Below, piece after piece: positions 1-8,552 of a stretch of 64,000 nt of DNA. The position numbers were made by a program, and so were the translations under genes. The notes under the pieces are model-generated. The model saw only the letters and a program-made list of their open reading frames with translations. It had not been told where the DNA came from and searched no databases. The stretch is taken from assembly GCA_964643355.1 (NCBI GenBank), contig CAZXPW010000013.1, positions 28,853-92,852 on the forward strand, in the 5' to 3' direction. Position 1 is the first letter of the stretch; every line of letters begins with the position of its first letter. This DNA comes from FEN-1350 sp964643355 (GTDB lineage: Bacteria > Planctomycetota > Phycisphaerae > Sedimentisphaerales > Anaerohalosphaeraceae).

Positions 1-420
1 AATGAATAATCCCGTCAACACGCCGAAGAACGCCGATGGGATCATCAGCGTCCCGGCCGGAGGAAACGGCAGCGGCAATCGAGCGTTGAACCAGAACGAC
101 GCCGCGATCGCGATTACGCCGATCAGGATCGACGCGTTATATCCGACAAACGGCTGAACTTCACGCTGGACATGCGCCTCGACCAGCGACCGCTCCAACA
201 ACCACGGCAGCGCCCATCCCTTCATCGCGATCGTCACAAGGGCCAGCAGGATCGGGCTCCACGACTCCAGCGGCGCCACCATCAGCGGCAGACAACCCAA
301 CAACGCCCCCTGGATGGCCGACAGACGAATACAGGTTCGCAAACGGCTGACCCCCAGAATCGCCAAGTTCGTCACCGCCACCAGCACCATCAGCAGATCA
401 ATCCATTCCTGCATGATCAT
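1..420 (-). CDS. hyfE: Hydrogenase-4 component E-like membrane protein (HyfE), partial
   Basis: The reading frame is open from an ATG at 420 down to base 1, so the 3' part lies outside the window; 140 codons are visible. The product is strongly hydrophobic with about four membrane segments and begins MIMQEWIDLLMVLVAVTN, as in HyfE/NuoK-like subunits. These form part of the membrane arm of group 4 hydrogenases and related complexes. The start overlaps the stop of the upstream gene (ATGA), so the two are probably translationally coupled. An alternative ATG lies at 414. The assignment leans on neighbours HyfB and HyfC in their usual order. Without the large subunit, a true hydrogenase cannot be told from a related complex lacking NiFe ligands. 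Confidence 0.75.
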   Translation of the reverse strand, partial: MIMQEWIDLLMVLVAVTNLAILGVSRLRTCIRLSAIQGALLGCLPLMVAPLESWSPILLALVTIAMKGWALPWLLERSLVEAHVQREVQPFVGYNASILIGVIAIAASFWFNARLPLPFPPAGTLMIPSAFFGVLTGLFI

Positions 421-1331
421 CTCACCACCAGAATCAGCGCGAAGATCGCCAGCGCGCACGCCCCGCCCAGAAGCTGCGGAACCTTGAGCAACCGAAGCCG
501 GGCCATCGTCGATTCGACGATCCCCACCAGGATCGCCAGCGTAAACATCCCCCCCAACGCCGCCGGCCAGCGTACAAGGGTCGGCATGGTTTCAATGGGA
601 AGTAGCACCCCGATCAGGATCGTCCCCAGCAGCCAGAACTTCAGGGCCGCCGTGTACTGGATCATCGCAAAGTCCGGCCCGCTGTGATCGAGGACCATGA
701 CCTCGTGGATCATCGTCAGCTCCAAATGCGTGTTGGGATCATCGACGGGGATACGGGCGTTCTCGGCCAGAAACACGACAAACATCGCACAGGCCACCAT
801 CGCGATCGGAGCCACACCAGGCCCGAGCGTCCAGGAGAGCCGCCCCACCATATCCGACAACGAGAACGAACGCGTCATCCACGCCACCGCCGTCAAGGCC
901 AATAGCAGCGCCGGTTCGGCTAATGCCGAAAAAGCCGCTTCACGGCTTGCCCCCATGCCTTCAAACGCCGAGCCGGTGTCCAGCGCGGCAATTACCCACA
1001 AAAACCGGACGAGGCCGAACAGGTACATGACGAAAAAGAAATCGCCCGAAAACGAAATCAATCCGCCCGCCCCCCCAAAGGGAACCAGCGGAATCGCCAA
1101 GAGAGTCGCCGCCAGTCCGACGATCGGCCCGGCGCGAAAGACCTGGCTTGTCGTGCGGCTATAGACGGCGCCCTTGCCCAGCAGACGGTACAAGTCATAA
1201 TACATCTGCAATAACGGTTGTCCTTTTCGCCCGGCGTAGATCGCCTTGGTCCGGTTGACCACGCCCAAGAGCAGCGGAGCCAGGGCCAGCGCCAGCGCGA
1301 CGGACAGGATGGACGACAGGATTGCGATCAT
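417..1331 (-). CDS. hyfC: Hydrogenase-4 component C / formate hydrogenlyase subunit 4-like (NuoH family)
   Basis: About 304 residues with roughly eight membrane segments. The family signature near residues 25-55 (GVVNRTKAIYAGRKGQP, then LQMYYDLYRLLGKGAVYS) is typical of HyfC/HycD, relatives of complex I NuoH that link the membrane arm to the hydrogenase module. The loop NARIPVDDPNTHLELTMIHE carries the acidic residues characteristic of the family. I chose the ATG at 1331 because it overlaps the stop of the preceding hyfB gene (ATGA); an ATG at 1343 would add four residues. The frame stays open far upstream, but that part overlaps hyfB and is not coding here. It is the third gene of the operon. 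Confidence 0.88.
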   Translation of the reverse strand: MIAILSSILSVALALALAPLLLGVVNRTKAIYAGRKGQPLLQMYYDLYRLLGKGAVYSRTTSQVFRAGPIVGLAATLLAIPLVPFGGAGGLISFSGDFFFVMYLFGLVRFLWVIAALDTGSAFEGMGASREAAFSALAEPALLLALTAVAWMTRSFSLSDMVGRLSWTLGPGVAPIAMVACAMFVVFLAENARIPVDDPNTHLELTMIHEVMVLDHSGPDFAMIQYTAALKFWLLGTILIGVLLPIETMPTLVRWPAALGGMFTLAILVGIVESTMARLRLLKVPQLLGGACALAIFALILVVR

Positions 1332-3295
1332 GACAGCGTCCATAAAATCAGGGCCAATATCGTTAATACGATATACAGAATATACAGATGCACGCGGCCG
1401 TGCTGCAAATAGCTCGCCACGCGGCTGATCCACAGCAACGCTGCGAACGCCGGACTGAATCCCAATCGCTGGAACGGATCCGGCGTGTGCGTCTCGACCG
1501 AAGCGGGCTTGGCAAACAGGCCCGAGGGAAGACGACGGTGGCGTTTGCTCTGCAGCAACAATCCGAACAAGGTGGTCAACGGCTCGGCGAACGAAGCGGC
1601 CGTGTATTGCATCCGCGGCGTCGGCGCCGCGTATCCGCAATCCCAGGTCACGGTCGATTCGACCGGTCGGCCTTTGAGCAGGGTCGAACGAATCTTTGCC
1701 AGCAGCAGAATCATGGCCCATAGCGTCAGCGCCATCGTCGAAATCACCGCCAGAGACAATCCGGCCGTGCTGAGAGGATGCTGCAGCCGTTCCATCGGCC
1801 AGCCGGTCAGAGTCCCGATCGCCGGATTCAGCAGCGGTAACATCCACGGCGAAGCCAACCCGATCAGGACGCACAAACCCGCCGGGATCGCCATCGCCAG
1901 CCGCATCGAAGAGCCGGCTTCGTGCACGCCTTCCAGGGAAATGCGACGCGGTTCGCCGAGAAAAACGATGCCAAAGGCCTTGGCAAAACACGCCACCGCC
2001 AGACCGCCGATCAGGGCCAGGGACCCGATTACGACAAAACCAACCGCGAATGCCGACAAGCCCGGCATGGGCATTTGCAGCGCACCCAGATAGATCAGAA
2101 ACTCGCTGACAAATCCGTTCAGCGGCGGCAGGCCGCAGATTGCGACCGATCCAATCAGAAACGCCGCCGCGGTCCAGGGCATCTTTCGAATCAGTCCGCC
2201 GAGCTGATCGATCTGCCGAGTGCCCGCCCCGTGTGCAATCGCGCCAGCCCCGAAAAACAGCAATCCCTTAAACACGGCATGGTTGAGGGTATGCAGCAGC
2301 GCCCCTCCGAATCCCAGAGCCGCCAGCGCCGGAATCGAGCGGCTCAGCCCCAGCAATCCAAGCCCCATGCCCAGCGCGATGATACCGATATTTTCCACGC
2401 TGTGATAGGCCAGCAATCTCTTGAGGTCGTGCTGGGCCAGCGCAAATAAAACGCCGAGAATGCCGGAGCTCATTCCGATGCCGAGCATAATCCACCCGGC
2501 AACATCGGGAATCGAATCCAAGAAGGTAATCGTCCGCAGAAGGCCGTAGATGCCGGTCTTGATCATCACGCCGGACATCACGGCCGAGACATGGCTGGGC
2601 GCAGCGGGATGCGCCTCGGGCAGCCAGACATGCAGCGGCACAAAACCCGCCTTGGTGCCGAATCCGATCACAGCCAGCAAAAAGATCAACATCGTCTGTC
2701 CCGGCGCACACCGCAGTTGGTCAAAGTCCAGCGAATCACCCCGCCCTAAAAGCATAAACATCGCCAGCAGAAACGCCGTGCCGAGGTGCGTGGCAATCAG
2801 GTAAGTCCAGCCGGCCTGGCGAACGGAGGGTTGATCTCCGTCGAACATCACCAGCGCAAACGACGCCAGCGACATGATCTCCCAAGCCATCACAAATGCG
2901 ACGGCATTGTCGGCGATCACGACGGCAATCATCGAAGCCGTCAGCAGCGTATAAAAGAACCAGACCGGGCCAAGGTTGCGTTTGCCTTCATACGCGGCAA
3001 GATAGCCGCGGCCGAAGATCGCGCCCAAGGCGCAGACCAGCAAGATCGGGACAAGAAAAAAGGCCGACAATCCGTCCAAGTGCATTCGCAGCGATCCGCC
3101 GGGGACGCTCCAGTCCCAGCCGGTGCGGACTTGCGCTCCGGTCATCAGGATCACGAATGCGGGAATCAGGCCGAAGAGACAGGCCGCGATGGTACCATAG
3201 GAACCGATTCGCGAGGCCAGTCGGCCGAAGCGGCCGGTCGCCAGACACGCGATGCCGCACAACGACAAGATCAAAATGGAGATCAGAATCGCCAT
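1328..3295 (-). CDS. hyfB: Hydrogenase-4 component B-like proton-pumping subunit (NuoL/MrpA family)
   Basis: 655 residues and about 15 membrane segments. This is the antiporter-like subunit of group 4 hydrogenase-type complexes, thought to couple redox chemistry to ion translocation. The core has the usual lysine- and histidine-bearing helices, for example KAGFVPLHVWLPEAHPAAP near residue 215 and HDLKRLLAYHSVENIGI near residue 290. The C-terminal tail includes the HyfB-type signature WDCGYAAPTPRMQYTA around residue 550. The gene lies 12 bases after the HTH-EIIA regulator gene and overlaps hyfC by four bases. No deletion or frameshift is visible. Confidence 0.9.
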   Translation of the reverse strand: MAILISILILSLCGIACLATGRFGRLASRIGSYGTIAACLFGLIPAFVILMTGAQVRTGWDWSVPGGSLRMHLDGLSAFFLVPILLVCALGAIFGRGYLAAYEGKRNLGPVWFFYTLLTASMIAVVIADNAVAFVMAWEIMSLASFALVMFDGDQPSVRQAGWTYLIATHLGTAFLLAMFMLLGRGDSLDFDQLRCAPGQTMLIFLLAVIGFGTKAGFVPLHVWLPEAHPAAPSHVSAVMSGVMIKTGIYGLLRTITFLDSIPDVAGWIMLGIGMSSGILGVLFALAQHDLKRLLAYHSVENIGIIALGMGLGLLGLSRSIPALAALGFGGALLHTLNHAVFKGLLFFGAGAIAHGAGTRQIDQLGGLIRKMPWTAAAFLIGSVAICGLPPLNGFVSEFLIYLGALQMPMPGLSAFAVGFVVIGSLALIGGLAVACFAKAFGIVFLGEPRRISLEGVHEAGSSMRLAMAIPAGLCVLIGLASPWMLPLLNPAIGTLTGWPMERLQHPLSTAGLSLAVISTMALTLWAMILLLAKIRSTLLKGRPVESTVTWDCGYAAPTPRMQYTAASFAEPLTTLFGLLLQSKRHRRLPSGLFAKPASVETHTPDPFQRLGFSPAFAALLWISRVASYLQHGRVHLYILYIVLTILALILWTLS

Positions 3296-3307
3296 CGTGG
3301 ATGAATC

Positions 3308-4003
3308 TTACGCCATCGCTATTTGCACCGAGTCCAACGCCGACTCGACCTTACGAATTGACTCCGATAATTCGTCGCGAAGGCCCTGCCGCTGCAGGAT
3401 TGACTGGAATTCCGAATCCCGCAAACAATATGACAACCTCGCCAGCAGATGGAGATGCGCCCGGACGGTCGGCGACACAACCACAAACAGCGCAAAGACG
3501 GGCTTGCCGTCCAAGGCCCCATATTCGACCGGCTTTTCCAGGAAACACAGCGAAACCATCGGATGCGCCACGGGGTGCACGATCGGACTGCGGGCGTGGG
3601 GAATTGCGACACCGTCACCGACCGCCGTGGAACCAAGACCCTCGCGGGCCATCAGGACACCATATAGATATTCCTTGTCCACACCCTCGGGAAGCCGGAT
3701 CGTTTCGACCACGGATTTCAATACCGTAGGTTTCGAATCGCCTTCGATGCGATAATAGACGCCGCCTTCCTTGAGACTCTGCGACAAAGAAGGCGCCGGA
3801 ACGGCAGACCCTTCCGTTTCTTCAAAAACCTTCGGAGAGATCGCAATTTTATGAGCGGTGGCCCATTCGAGCAATTCGGCACGATTGAAACGATATTGCT
3901 CGTTGATCCGATACGCCGGGATGGCATTCTGTTTGAGCCATCGGTAGATGGTTTTTTCCGAAACGCCGAGCAGACCGGCCGCATCTCGTACTGTCAATTT
4001 CAT
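3308..4003 (-). CDS. HTH-PTS EIIA(Ntr)-like fusion regulator
   Basis: 231 residues. Residues 1-50 are an excisionase/MerR-type helix-turn-helix (LTVRDAAGLLGVSEKTIYRW) followed by a wing. Residues 75-225 resemble PTS IIA domains of the PtsN/fructose family, with the expected phospho-histidine in GVAIPHARS. No sugar permease is nearby, so a regulatory role is more likely than transport; that is inference. It is the first gene of the hyf operon, 12 bases before hyfB, and has a good promoter upstream. The protein may sense phosphoenolpyruvate-dependent phosphorylation and tune the membrane complex. HTH-EIIA fusions next to proton-conducting subunits occur in planctomycetes, as far as I recall. 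Confidence 0.8.
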   Translation of the reverse strand: MKLTVRDAAGLLGVSEKTIYRWLKQNAIPAYRINEQYRFNRAELLEWATAHKIAISPKVFEETEGSAVPAPSLSQSLKEGGVYYRIEGDSKPTVLKSVVETIRLPEGVDKEYLYGVLMAREGLGSTAVGDGVAIPHARSPIVHPVAHPMVSLCFLEKPVEYGALDGKPVFALFVVVSPTVRAHLHLLARLSYCLRDSEFQSILQRQGLRDELSESIRKVESALDSVQIAMA

Positions 4004-4035
4004 TGCATTTCTCGCTTGTTAAGATTTCGACAGTC

Positions 4036-4064
4036 ATTTTAATGGACATATTTCTTTTTGACAA
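4036..4064 (-). promoter_or_regulatory. Sigma-70-type promoter of the HTH-EIIA/hyf operon
   Basis: On the minus strand TTGTCA (4064-4059) and TAAAAT (4041-4036) are separated by 17 bases. The start codon at 4003 lies about 32 bases further on. Both boxes are close to the consensus and the surroundings are AT-rich compared with the genes. Confidence 0.6.
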
Positions 4065-4381
4065 GACAAATTTCTCACGATTTTCCCAATCTTACCATGA
4101 ATCGCTCTTGGAAGTTGGCAATATCTGAATTCATTTCTACTATTCAAGAATGATCCAATCGTGAACATGGGGACATTTGGTGTAGCGATGAGGGGTTTTT
4201 CGTCTTATAAAATCATGCCTTTACGATGTGATCCTACTTGGTTGAATGCTGGTGTTGTCCGCAAAGACAGCATCCATGGCTGTATCTGATGCCGCCATGT
4301 GTCGGTGGGATGCAGCCGGGCAGATGAAATCTCTCGAAATGGATCCATCCTTTAAACAGGTCACAGGTTCGAAAAATCCGT
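4065..4381. other. Intergenic region between the divergent hyf and acc operons
   Basis: Roughly 300 AT-richer bases hold no reading frame with protein-like composition on either strand. I see only the promoter of the hyf operon at its left edge and that of accB at its right edge. Short frames here run into accB out of frame and are rejected. Confidence 0.6.
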
Positions 4382-4409
4382 TTGCAACTGTAGAAATGAC
4401 TGGTATACT
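4382..4409 (+). promoter_or_regulatory. Extended -10 promoter of accB-accC
   Basis: TTGCAA (4382-4387), a 16-base spacer and TATACT (4404-4409) preceded by TGG, i.e. an extended -10 element. A ribosome binding site GAGGA at 4456-4460 precedes the accB ATG at 4470 by nine bases. Confidence 0.6.
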
Positions 4410-4469
4410 GCTTGGGGAAAATGGTGGAGAAGGTCTTGAAACGAATCTGAATTTTGAGGAATCCCTGAG

Positions 4470-4958
4470 ATGGCGGAAAAAGACGCATTGGATATAAAGA
4501 AAGTCAAGGAATTGATCGCACTGATGCGGGAAAATGATCTGGCCGAGGTCGAATTGACCGATGGGAAAAACCGCATTCACCTTAAACGCCCACAAGCGCA
4601 AACTCCTGTCATTACTCATCTTCCAATGAATATGCCAATGATGCCTCCGGCTTCGTTTTCCACGACGGCCGTTTCTTCCTCTTCTGCTCAGCCCGATTCC
4701 ATTCCCCCCGCTGAAAAACTCCTGGAAATCGCTTCTCCCCTGATCGGCACCTTTTATTCTGCCCCAAGTCCTGATTCGGAACCTTATGTAAAAATCGGCG
4801 ATCGGATCAAGCCCGAAACCGTTGTTTGCATCATTGAGACAATGAAAGTGATGAACGAAATCAAGGCCGAAATCTCCGGAACGCTTGTTGAAGTCAATTG
4901 CCGGGCCGGCGAACCGGTGGAATTCGGGCAGGTTTTGTTCCGCGTACGCCCCGACTAA
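4470..4958 (+). CDS. accB: Biotin carboxyl carrier protein of acetyl-CoA carboxylase
   Basis: 162 residues. It carries the biotin that shuttles carboxyl groups between biotin carboxylase and carboxyltransferase in the first step of fatty acid synthesis. The N-terminus (MAEKDALDIKKVKELIALM) matches AccB. A Pro/Ser/Ala-rich linker covers residues 45-85, and the C-terminal biotinyl domain contains ETMKVMNEIKAE, whose lysine is the biotinylation site. The thumb residues PLIGTFYSAPSPDSEPYV are present. accC follows after 30 bases. The carboxyltransferase genes accA and accD are not in the window. Confidence 0.95.
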   Translation: MAEKDALDIKKVKELIALMRENDLAEVELTDGKNRIHLKRPQAQTPVITHLPMNMPMMPPASFSTTAVSSSSAQPDSIPPAEKLLEIASPLIGTFYSAPSPDSEPYVKIGDRIKPETVVCIIETMKVMNEIKAEISGTLVEVNCRAGEPVEFGQVLFRVRPD

Positions 4959-4988
4959 CAATCGTAACCTTTGAAGGGACAAGAGGTT

Positions 4989-6329
4989 ATGTTTTCACGA
5001 GTGCTGATTGCCAACCGGGGCGAGATCGCCCTTCGAATTATTCGTGCCTGCCATGAACTGGGAATTGAAGCGGTGGTGGTATTTTCTCAGGCGGACAAGG
5101 ATTTTGAATATGTCCGACAGGCCGACCAGGCCATTTGCATTGGTCCCGCGGCACCGGGGGAAAGTTACCTGAATATTCCTCGAATTATCAGCGCTGCGGA
5201 GATTTCCGATTCTGACGCGATCCATCCGGGGTATGGATTTCTGGCAGAGAATGCCCATTTTGCGGAGATTTGCGGCGAGTGCGGAATCGCGTTTATCGGT
5301 CCGTCGCCGGAGTCGATGCGAATGCTCGGCGACAAGGTTCACGCCCGCGAAATCGCCAAGAAGGCCCGCGTTCCCTGCGTTCCCGGATCGGAAGGCGCGG
5401 TGGAAAACGCCGACGAAGCGATCAAGCTGTCCAACAAGATCGGTTATCCGGTGATTCTCAAGGCCGCGGCCGGCGGTGGGGGCCGGGGAATGCGCGTCGC
5501 GCACAGCGACATCAGTTTGAAAGGGGCGTTTGCGGCGGCGCAGGCGGAGGCGGAGAACGCGTTCAAAAATGGGACTTTGTATCTGGAAAAATACATCGAA
5601 CAACCGCGGCATGTCGAGGTGCAGATCCTGGCCGACCGCGCGGGCAACGCATTGCATTTTTACGAGCGGGACTGTACCGTTCAGCGGCGACACCAAAAAT
5701 TGATCGAGGAGTGTCCTTGTCCGGTCCTGGACGACGAGACGCGGGAGAATTTGTGCAAGTCGGCGCTTCGTCTGGTACAGGAAGCCAACTACCACAGCGC
5801 CTGTACGGTGGAATTCCTGCTCGACCGAAACAAGAATTTCTATTTCATCGAGGTCAACACCCGAATCCAGGTCGAGCACACAATCACCGAGATGATCACC
5901 GGGCAGGATCTGGTCAAGCGGCAGATCCAGATCGCGGCGGGCCAGCCGCTGGAACTGCGTCAAAAAGACATTCAGATTCGCGGCGCGGCGATGGAGTGCC
6001 GGATCAACGCCGAGGATCCGTCGCGGGGCTTTGCGCCGTGTCCGGGTCCGATCGCGACCTTTATCCCGCCGGGCGGACCCGGGGTCCGGATTGATACGCA
6101 TGTTTATCAGGGGGCCAAGGTTTCTCCGTATTATGATTCGATGGTGGCCAAGTTGATCGTCCATCAGGTCAACCGCGACGAAGCGATTGCCACGATGAAG
6201 CGGGCGTTGCGGGAGTTCCGGATCGAACCGATTCTGACGACGATTCCAATTCATCTGAAGGTGTTGTCGCACACGCTGTTTGCACGAGGCGATATCGACA
6301 CCGGATTTATCGAAAAGAACCTGAGTTAG
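4989..6329 (+). CDS. accC: Biotin carboxylase subunit of acetyl-CoA carboxylase
   Basis: 446 residues, the normal AccC length. It carboxylates biotin on AccB using ATP and bicarbonate. Visible landmarks are the N-terminal MFSRVLIANRGEIALRI, the ATP-grasp glycine loop KAAAGGGGRGMRV near residue 160, YLEKYIEQPRHVEVQILAD near residue 200, and EVNTRIQVEHTITEMITG near residue 288 (most family members have MNTRLQVEHPVTE). The ATG at 4989 was preferred over a TTG at 4971 because the protein then starts at the conserved N-terminus and follows an AAGAGG sequence. The pair accB-accC forms the operon. Confidence 0.95.
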   Translation: MFSRVLIANRGEIALRIIRACHELGIEAVVVFSQADKDFEYVRQADQAICIGPAAPGESYLNIPRIISAAEISDSDAIHPGYGFLAENAHFAEICGECGIAFIGPSPESMRMLGDKVHAREIAKKARVPCVPGSEGAVENADEAIKLSNKIGYPVILKAAAGGGGRGMRVAHSDISLKGAFAAAQAEAENAFKNGTLYLEKYIEQPRHVEVQILADRAGNALHFYERDCTVQRRHQKLIEECPCPVLDDETRENLCKSALRLVQEANYHSACTVEFLLDRNKNFYFIEVNTRIQVEHTITEMITGQDLVKRQIQIAAGQPLELRQKDIQIRGAAMECRINAEDPSRGFAPCPGPIATFIPPGGPGVRIDTHVYQGAKVSPYYDSMVAKLIVHQVNRDEAIATMKRALREFRIEPILTTIPIHLKVLSHTLFARGDIDTGFIEKNLS

Positions 6330-6418
6330 CCGCAGCATGTCCCCTACGAAAGAGGGACTGGTTTCTTCTCCCGTTCCTGGGCATTGTCTTTACAGAGCTT
6401 TATTTTTCGGAAATGGAC

Positions 6419-6451
6419 TTGACAGACCCAGGTATTAAGAATATATTCTTA
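6419..6451 (+). promoter_or_regulatory. Promoter and PerR/Fur-type operator of the perR-katA operon
   Basis: TTGACA (6419-6424), a 17-base spacer and TATATT (6442-6447) make a near-consensus promoter. A perfect 16-base palindrome, TAAGAATATATTCTTA (6436-6451), covers the -10 box. It resembles the AT-rich inverted repeats bound by PerR/Fur proteins, and the first gene encodes such a protein, so negative autoregulation is the simplest reading. The regulator ATG is at 6484. Confidence 0.7.
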
Positions 6452-6483
6452 TTTACGATTAGTTCTGAAATCGGAATTTATCC

Positions 6484-6972
6484 ATGAAATACAAAGGGTT
6501 CCTGCAGGAACGGATCGACCGGCTGAAAGAGGGATGCCGGCGGGCGGGCGTCAAGTTGACGCACCAGCGACTGGAGATTTTTTTGGAGGCGGCCCAGTCC
6601 CTGGAGCATCCCGACGCGGAGACGATTTTTCGGGCCGTTCGACGACGGATGCCGACGGTTTCGTTGGATACGGTCTATCGGACACTGTGGCTGCTGATCG
6701 ATCTGGGGTTGCTGACCACGCTGGGTCCCCCTCCGGGTCGGGCGCGGTTTGACGCCAACCTCGGTCCGCATCACCATTTTGTCTGCATGAAATGCGGGTT
6801 GACCCGAGATTTCGCCAGCAAGGAACTGGATCGGCTGAAGATCCCGGAATCCGTGCGCAGCATGGGCCGGGTGGAACTGGCCCGGGTGGAAGTCCGGGGC
6901 ATTTGCCGGAAATGTTCAACCATGAACAATCCCCGTCATCGGGGCAAGAACAGGAAAGGAGATATGTTATGA
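6484..6972 (+). CDS. perR: Fur-family peroxide-responsive repressor (PerR-like)
   Basis: 162 residues. The N-terminal winged helix includes VKLTHQRLEIFLEAAQSLEHPDAETIF and the recognition-helix region VSLDTVYRTLWLLIDLGLL. The C-terminal half has HHHFVCMKCG and CRKC, two CxxC pairs that would hold the structural zinc, plus histidines for the regulatory metal. Members sense peroxide or iron and repress oxidative stress genes. Its stop overlaps the catalase ATG, and a palindromic operator covers the promoter, so PerR is a better guess than Fur or Zur; metal specificity cannot be read directly. The C-terminus (NNPRHRGKNRKGDML) is basic. Confidence 0.88.
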   Translation: MKYKGFLQERIDRLKEGCRRAGVKLTHQRLEIFLEAAQSLEHPDAETIFRAVRRRMPTVSLDTVYRTLWLLIDLGLLTTLGPPPGRARFDANLGPHHHFVCMKCGLTRDFASKELDRLKIPESVRSMGRVELARVEVRGICRKCSTMNNPRHRGKNRKGDML

Positions 6973-8435
6973 AGGAAAAAAAAGAACAAACAAAACTCAC
7001 CACCGCGGACGGCGCACCGGTAGTCGATAACCAGAATGTTCTGACGGCCGGGCCACGCGGTCCGCAGTTGCTGCAGGATGTCTGGTTTCTGGAAAAACTG
7101 GCTCACTTTGACCGCGAGGTGATTCCGGAACGCCGAATGCACGCCAAGGGATCGGGGGCCTACGGAACCTTCACGGTCACGCACGACATCACCCAATACA
7201 CGCGGGCGAAGATTTTTTCGAAGGTGGGCAAAAAGACCGACTTGTTTGTGCGGTTTTCGACGGTGGCCGGCGAGCGCGGGGCCGCCGACGCGGAGCGCGA
7301 CATCCGGGGTTTTGCGATCAAATTTTACACCGAGGAAGGCAACTGGGACTTGGTGGGTAACAACACCCCGGTATTCTTCCTGCGGGATCCCCTGAAATTC
7401 CCGGATCTGAACCACGCCGTAAAGCGCGATCCGCGGACGAACCTGCGCAGCGCCAAGAACAACTGGGACTTCTGGACCTCGCTTCCGGAGGCGCTGCATC
7501 AGGTGACGATCGTGATGAGCGATCGCGGGATTCCGGCAAGCTATCGGCATATGCACGGATTTGGCAGTCATACCTTCAGTCTGATCAACGCCAAAAAGGA
7601 ACGATATTGGGTCAAGTTTCACCTGAAGACGCAACAGGGGATCCGGAACCTCACCGACGCCGAGGCCGAAGCGATCGTCGGAAAATGTCGGGAGAGCCAT
7701 CAACGGGATTTGTATGAAAGCATTGAGAAAGGCGAGTTCCCCCGCTGGACAATGTTTATCCAGATCATGCCAGAGAAGGACGCCTTGACCTGCCCCTACA
7801 ATCCTTTCGACCTGACGAAAGTCTGGTTTCACAAAGATTATCCGCTGATCGAGGTCGGCGTTCTGGAGTTGAATCGCAACCCGGACAATTATTTTGCGGA
7901 AGTGGAACAGGCGGCTTTTAATCCGGGCAGCGTTGTGCCTGGGATCGGCTTCTCACCGGACAAGATGTTACAAGGCCGATTGTTCTCGTATTCCGATGCG
8001 CAGCGATATCGGCTGGGGGTCAATTACCACCAGATCCCGGTCAATGCGCCTCGGTGTCCGGTCCACAGTTTTCATCGAGACGGGGCGATGCGGGTGGACG
8101 GCAATTACGGCAGCACGCTGGGCTACGAACCGAACAGTTACGGACAATGGCAGCAGCAGCCCGAATTCGCCGAACCGCCGCTGGATTTGTACGGCGCGGC
8201 GGCGCACTGGGACCATCGGGAAGACGCGGATTATTACAGCCAACCGGGCAAGCTGTTCCGGTTGATGAGCCCGGAACAACAAGCGGCCCTGTTCGGCAAC
8301 ACCGCCCGAGCCATGGGCGACGCTCCGCGCGAGATTAAAATCCGACACATTGGAAATTGCCTGAAGGCCGATCCGGCCTATGGTAAGGGCGTGGCCGAGG
8401 CGATGGGCATTCCGTTGACCGAAGTGCCGAAATAA
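6969..8435 (+). CDS. katA: Monofunctional heme catalase, small-subunit type
   Basis: 488 residues, typical for clade 3 catalases, which dismutate hydrogen peroxide. The active-site histidine lies in RRMHAKGSGAYG, the distal asparagine in VGNNTPVFFLRDP, and the heme-ligand tyrosine in RLFSYSDAQRYRLGVNY. The C-terminal VNAPRCPVHSFHRDGAMR region is also family-typical. There is no signal peptide, so it acts in the cytoplasm. The ATG at 6969 has a strong AAGGAGAT ribosome site and overlaps the perR stop by four bases. A hairpin terminator follows. Its pairing with perR implies induction by peroxide. Confidence 0.95.
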   Translation: MKEKKEQTKLTTADGAPVVDNQNVLTAGPRGPQLLQDVWFLEKLAHFDREVIPERRMHAKGSGAYGTFTVTHDITQYTRAKIFSKVGKKTDLFVRFSTVAGERGAADAERDIRGFAIKFYTEEGNWDLVGNNTPVFFLRDPLKFPDLNHAVKRDPRTNLRSAKNNWDFWTSLPEALHQVTIVMSDRGIPASYRHMHGFGSHTFSLINAKKERYWVKFHLKTQQGIRNLTDAEAEAIVGKCRESHQRDLYESIEKGEFPRWTMFIQIMPEKDALTCPYNPFDLTKVWFHKDYPLIEVGVLELNRNPDNYFAEVEQAAFNPGSVVPGIGFSPDKMLQGRLFSYSDAQRYRLGVNYHQIPVNAPRCPVHSFHRDGAMRVDGNYGSTLGYEPNSYGQWQQQPEFAEPPLDLYGAAAHWDHREDADYYSQPGKLFRLMSPEQQAALFGNTARAMGDAPREIKIRHIGNCLKADPAYGKGVAEAMGIPLTEVPK

Positions 8436-8463
8436 ACGAAACGCGATTCGTTCTCAAATGATT

Positions 8464-8507
8464 CAGGGGATTGCCCGCGGTGTTGGCAGGGAATCCCCTG
8501 TTTTGTT
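8464..8507 (+). terminator. Rho-independent terminator after katA
   Basis: CAGGGGATT (8464-8472) pairs with AATCCCCTG (8492-8500) around a 19-base loop that can pair further internally, followed by TTTTGTT (8501-8507). It lies 29 bases after the katA stop. Confidence 0.75.
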
Positions 8508-8552
8508 CTGATCTGGGATTCGACTTCGCATCGGCGAAAACAAATTCTCTCG

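Noticed and set aside
4995..6338. 447-codon minus-strand frame
   Set aside because: Lies fully over accC, whose motifs are unmistakable; translation has the same skewed antisense composition.
6338..6358. GTCCC / GGGAC inverted repeat after accC as terminator
   Set aside because: Only five base pairs and no clear U-run; too weak to call.
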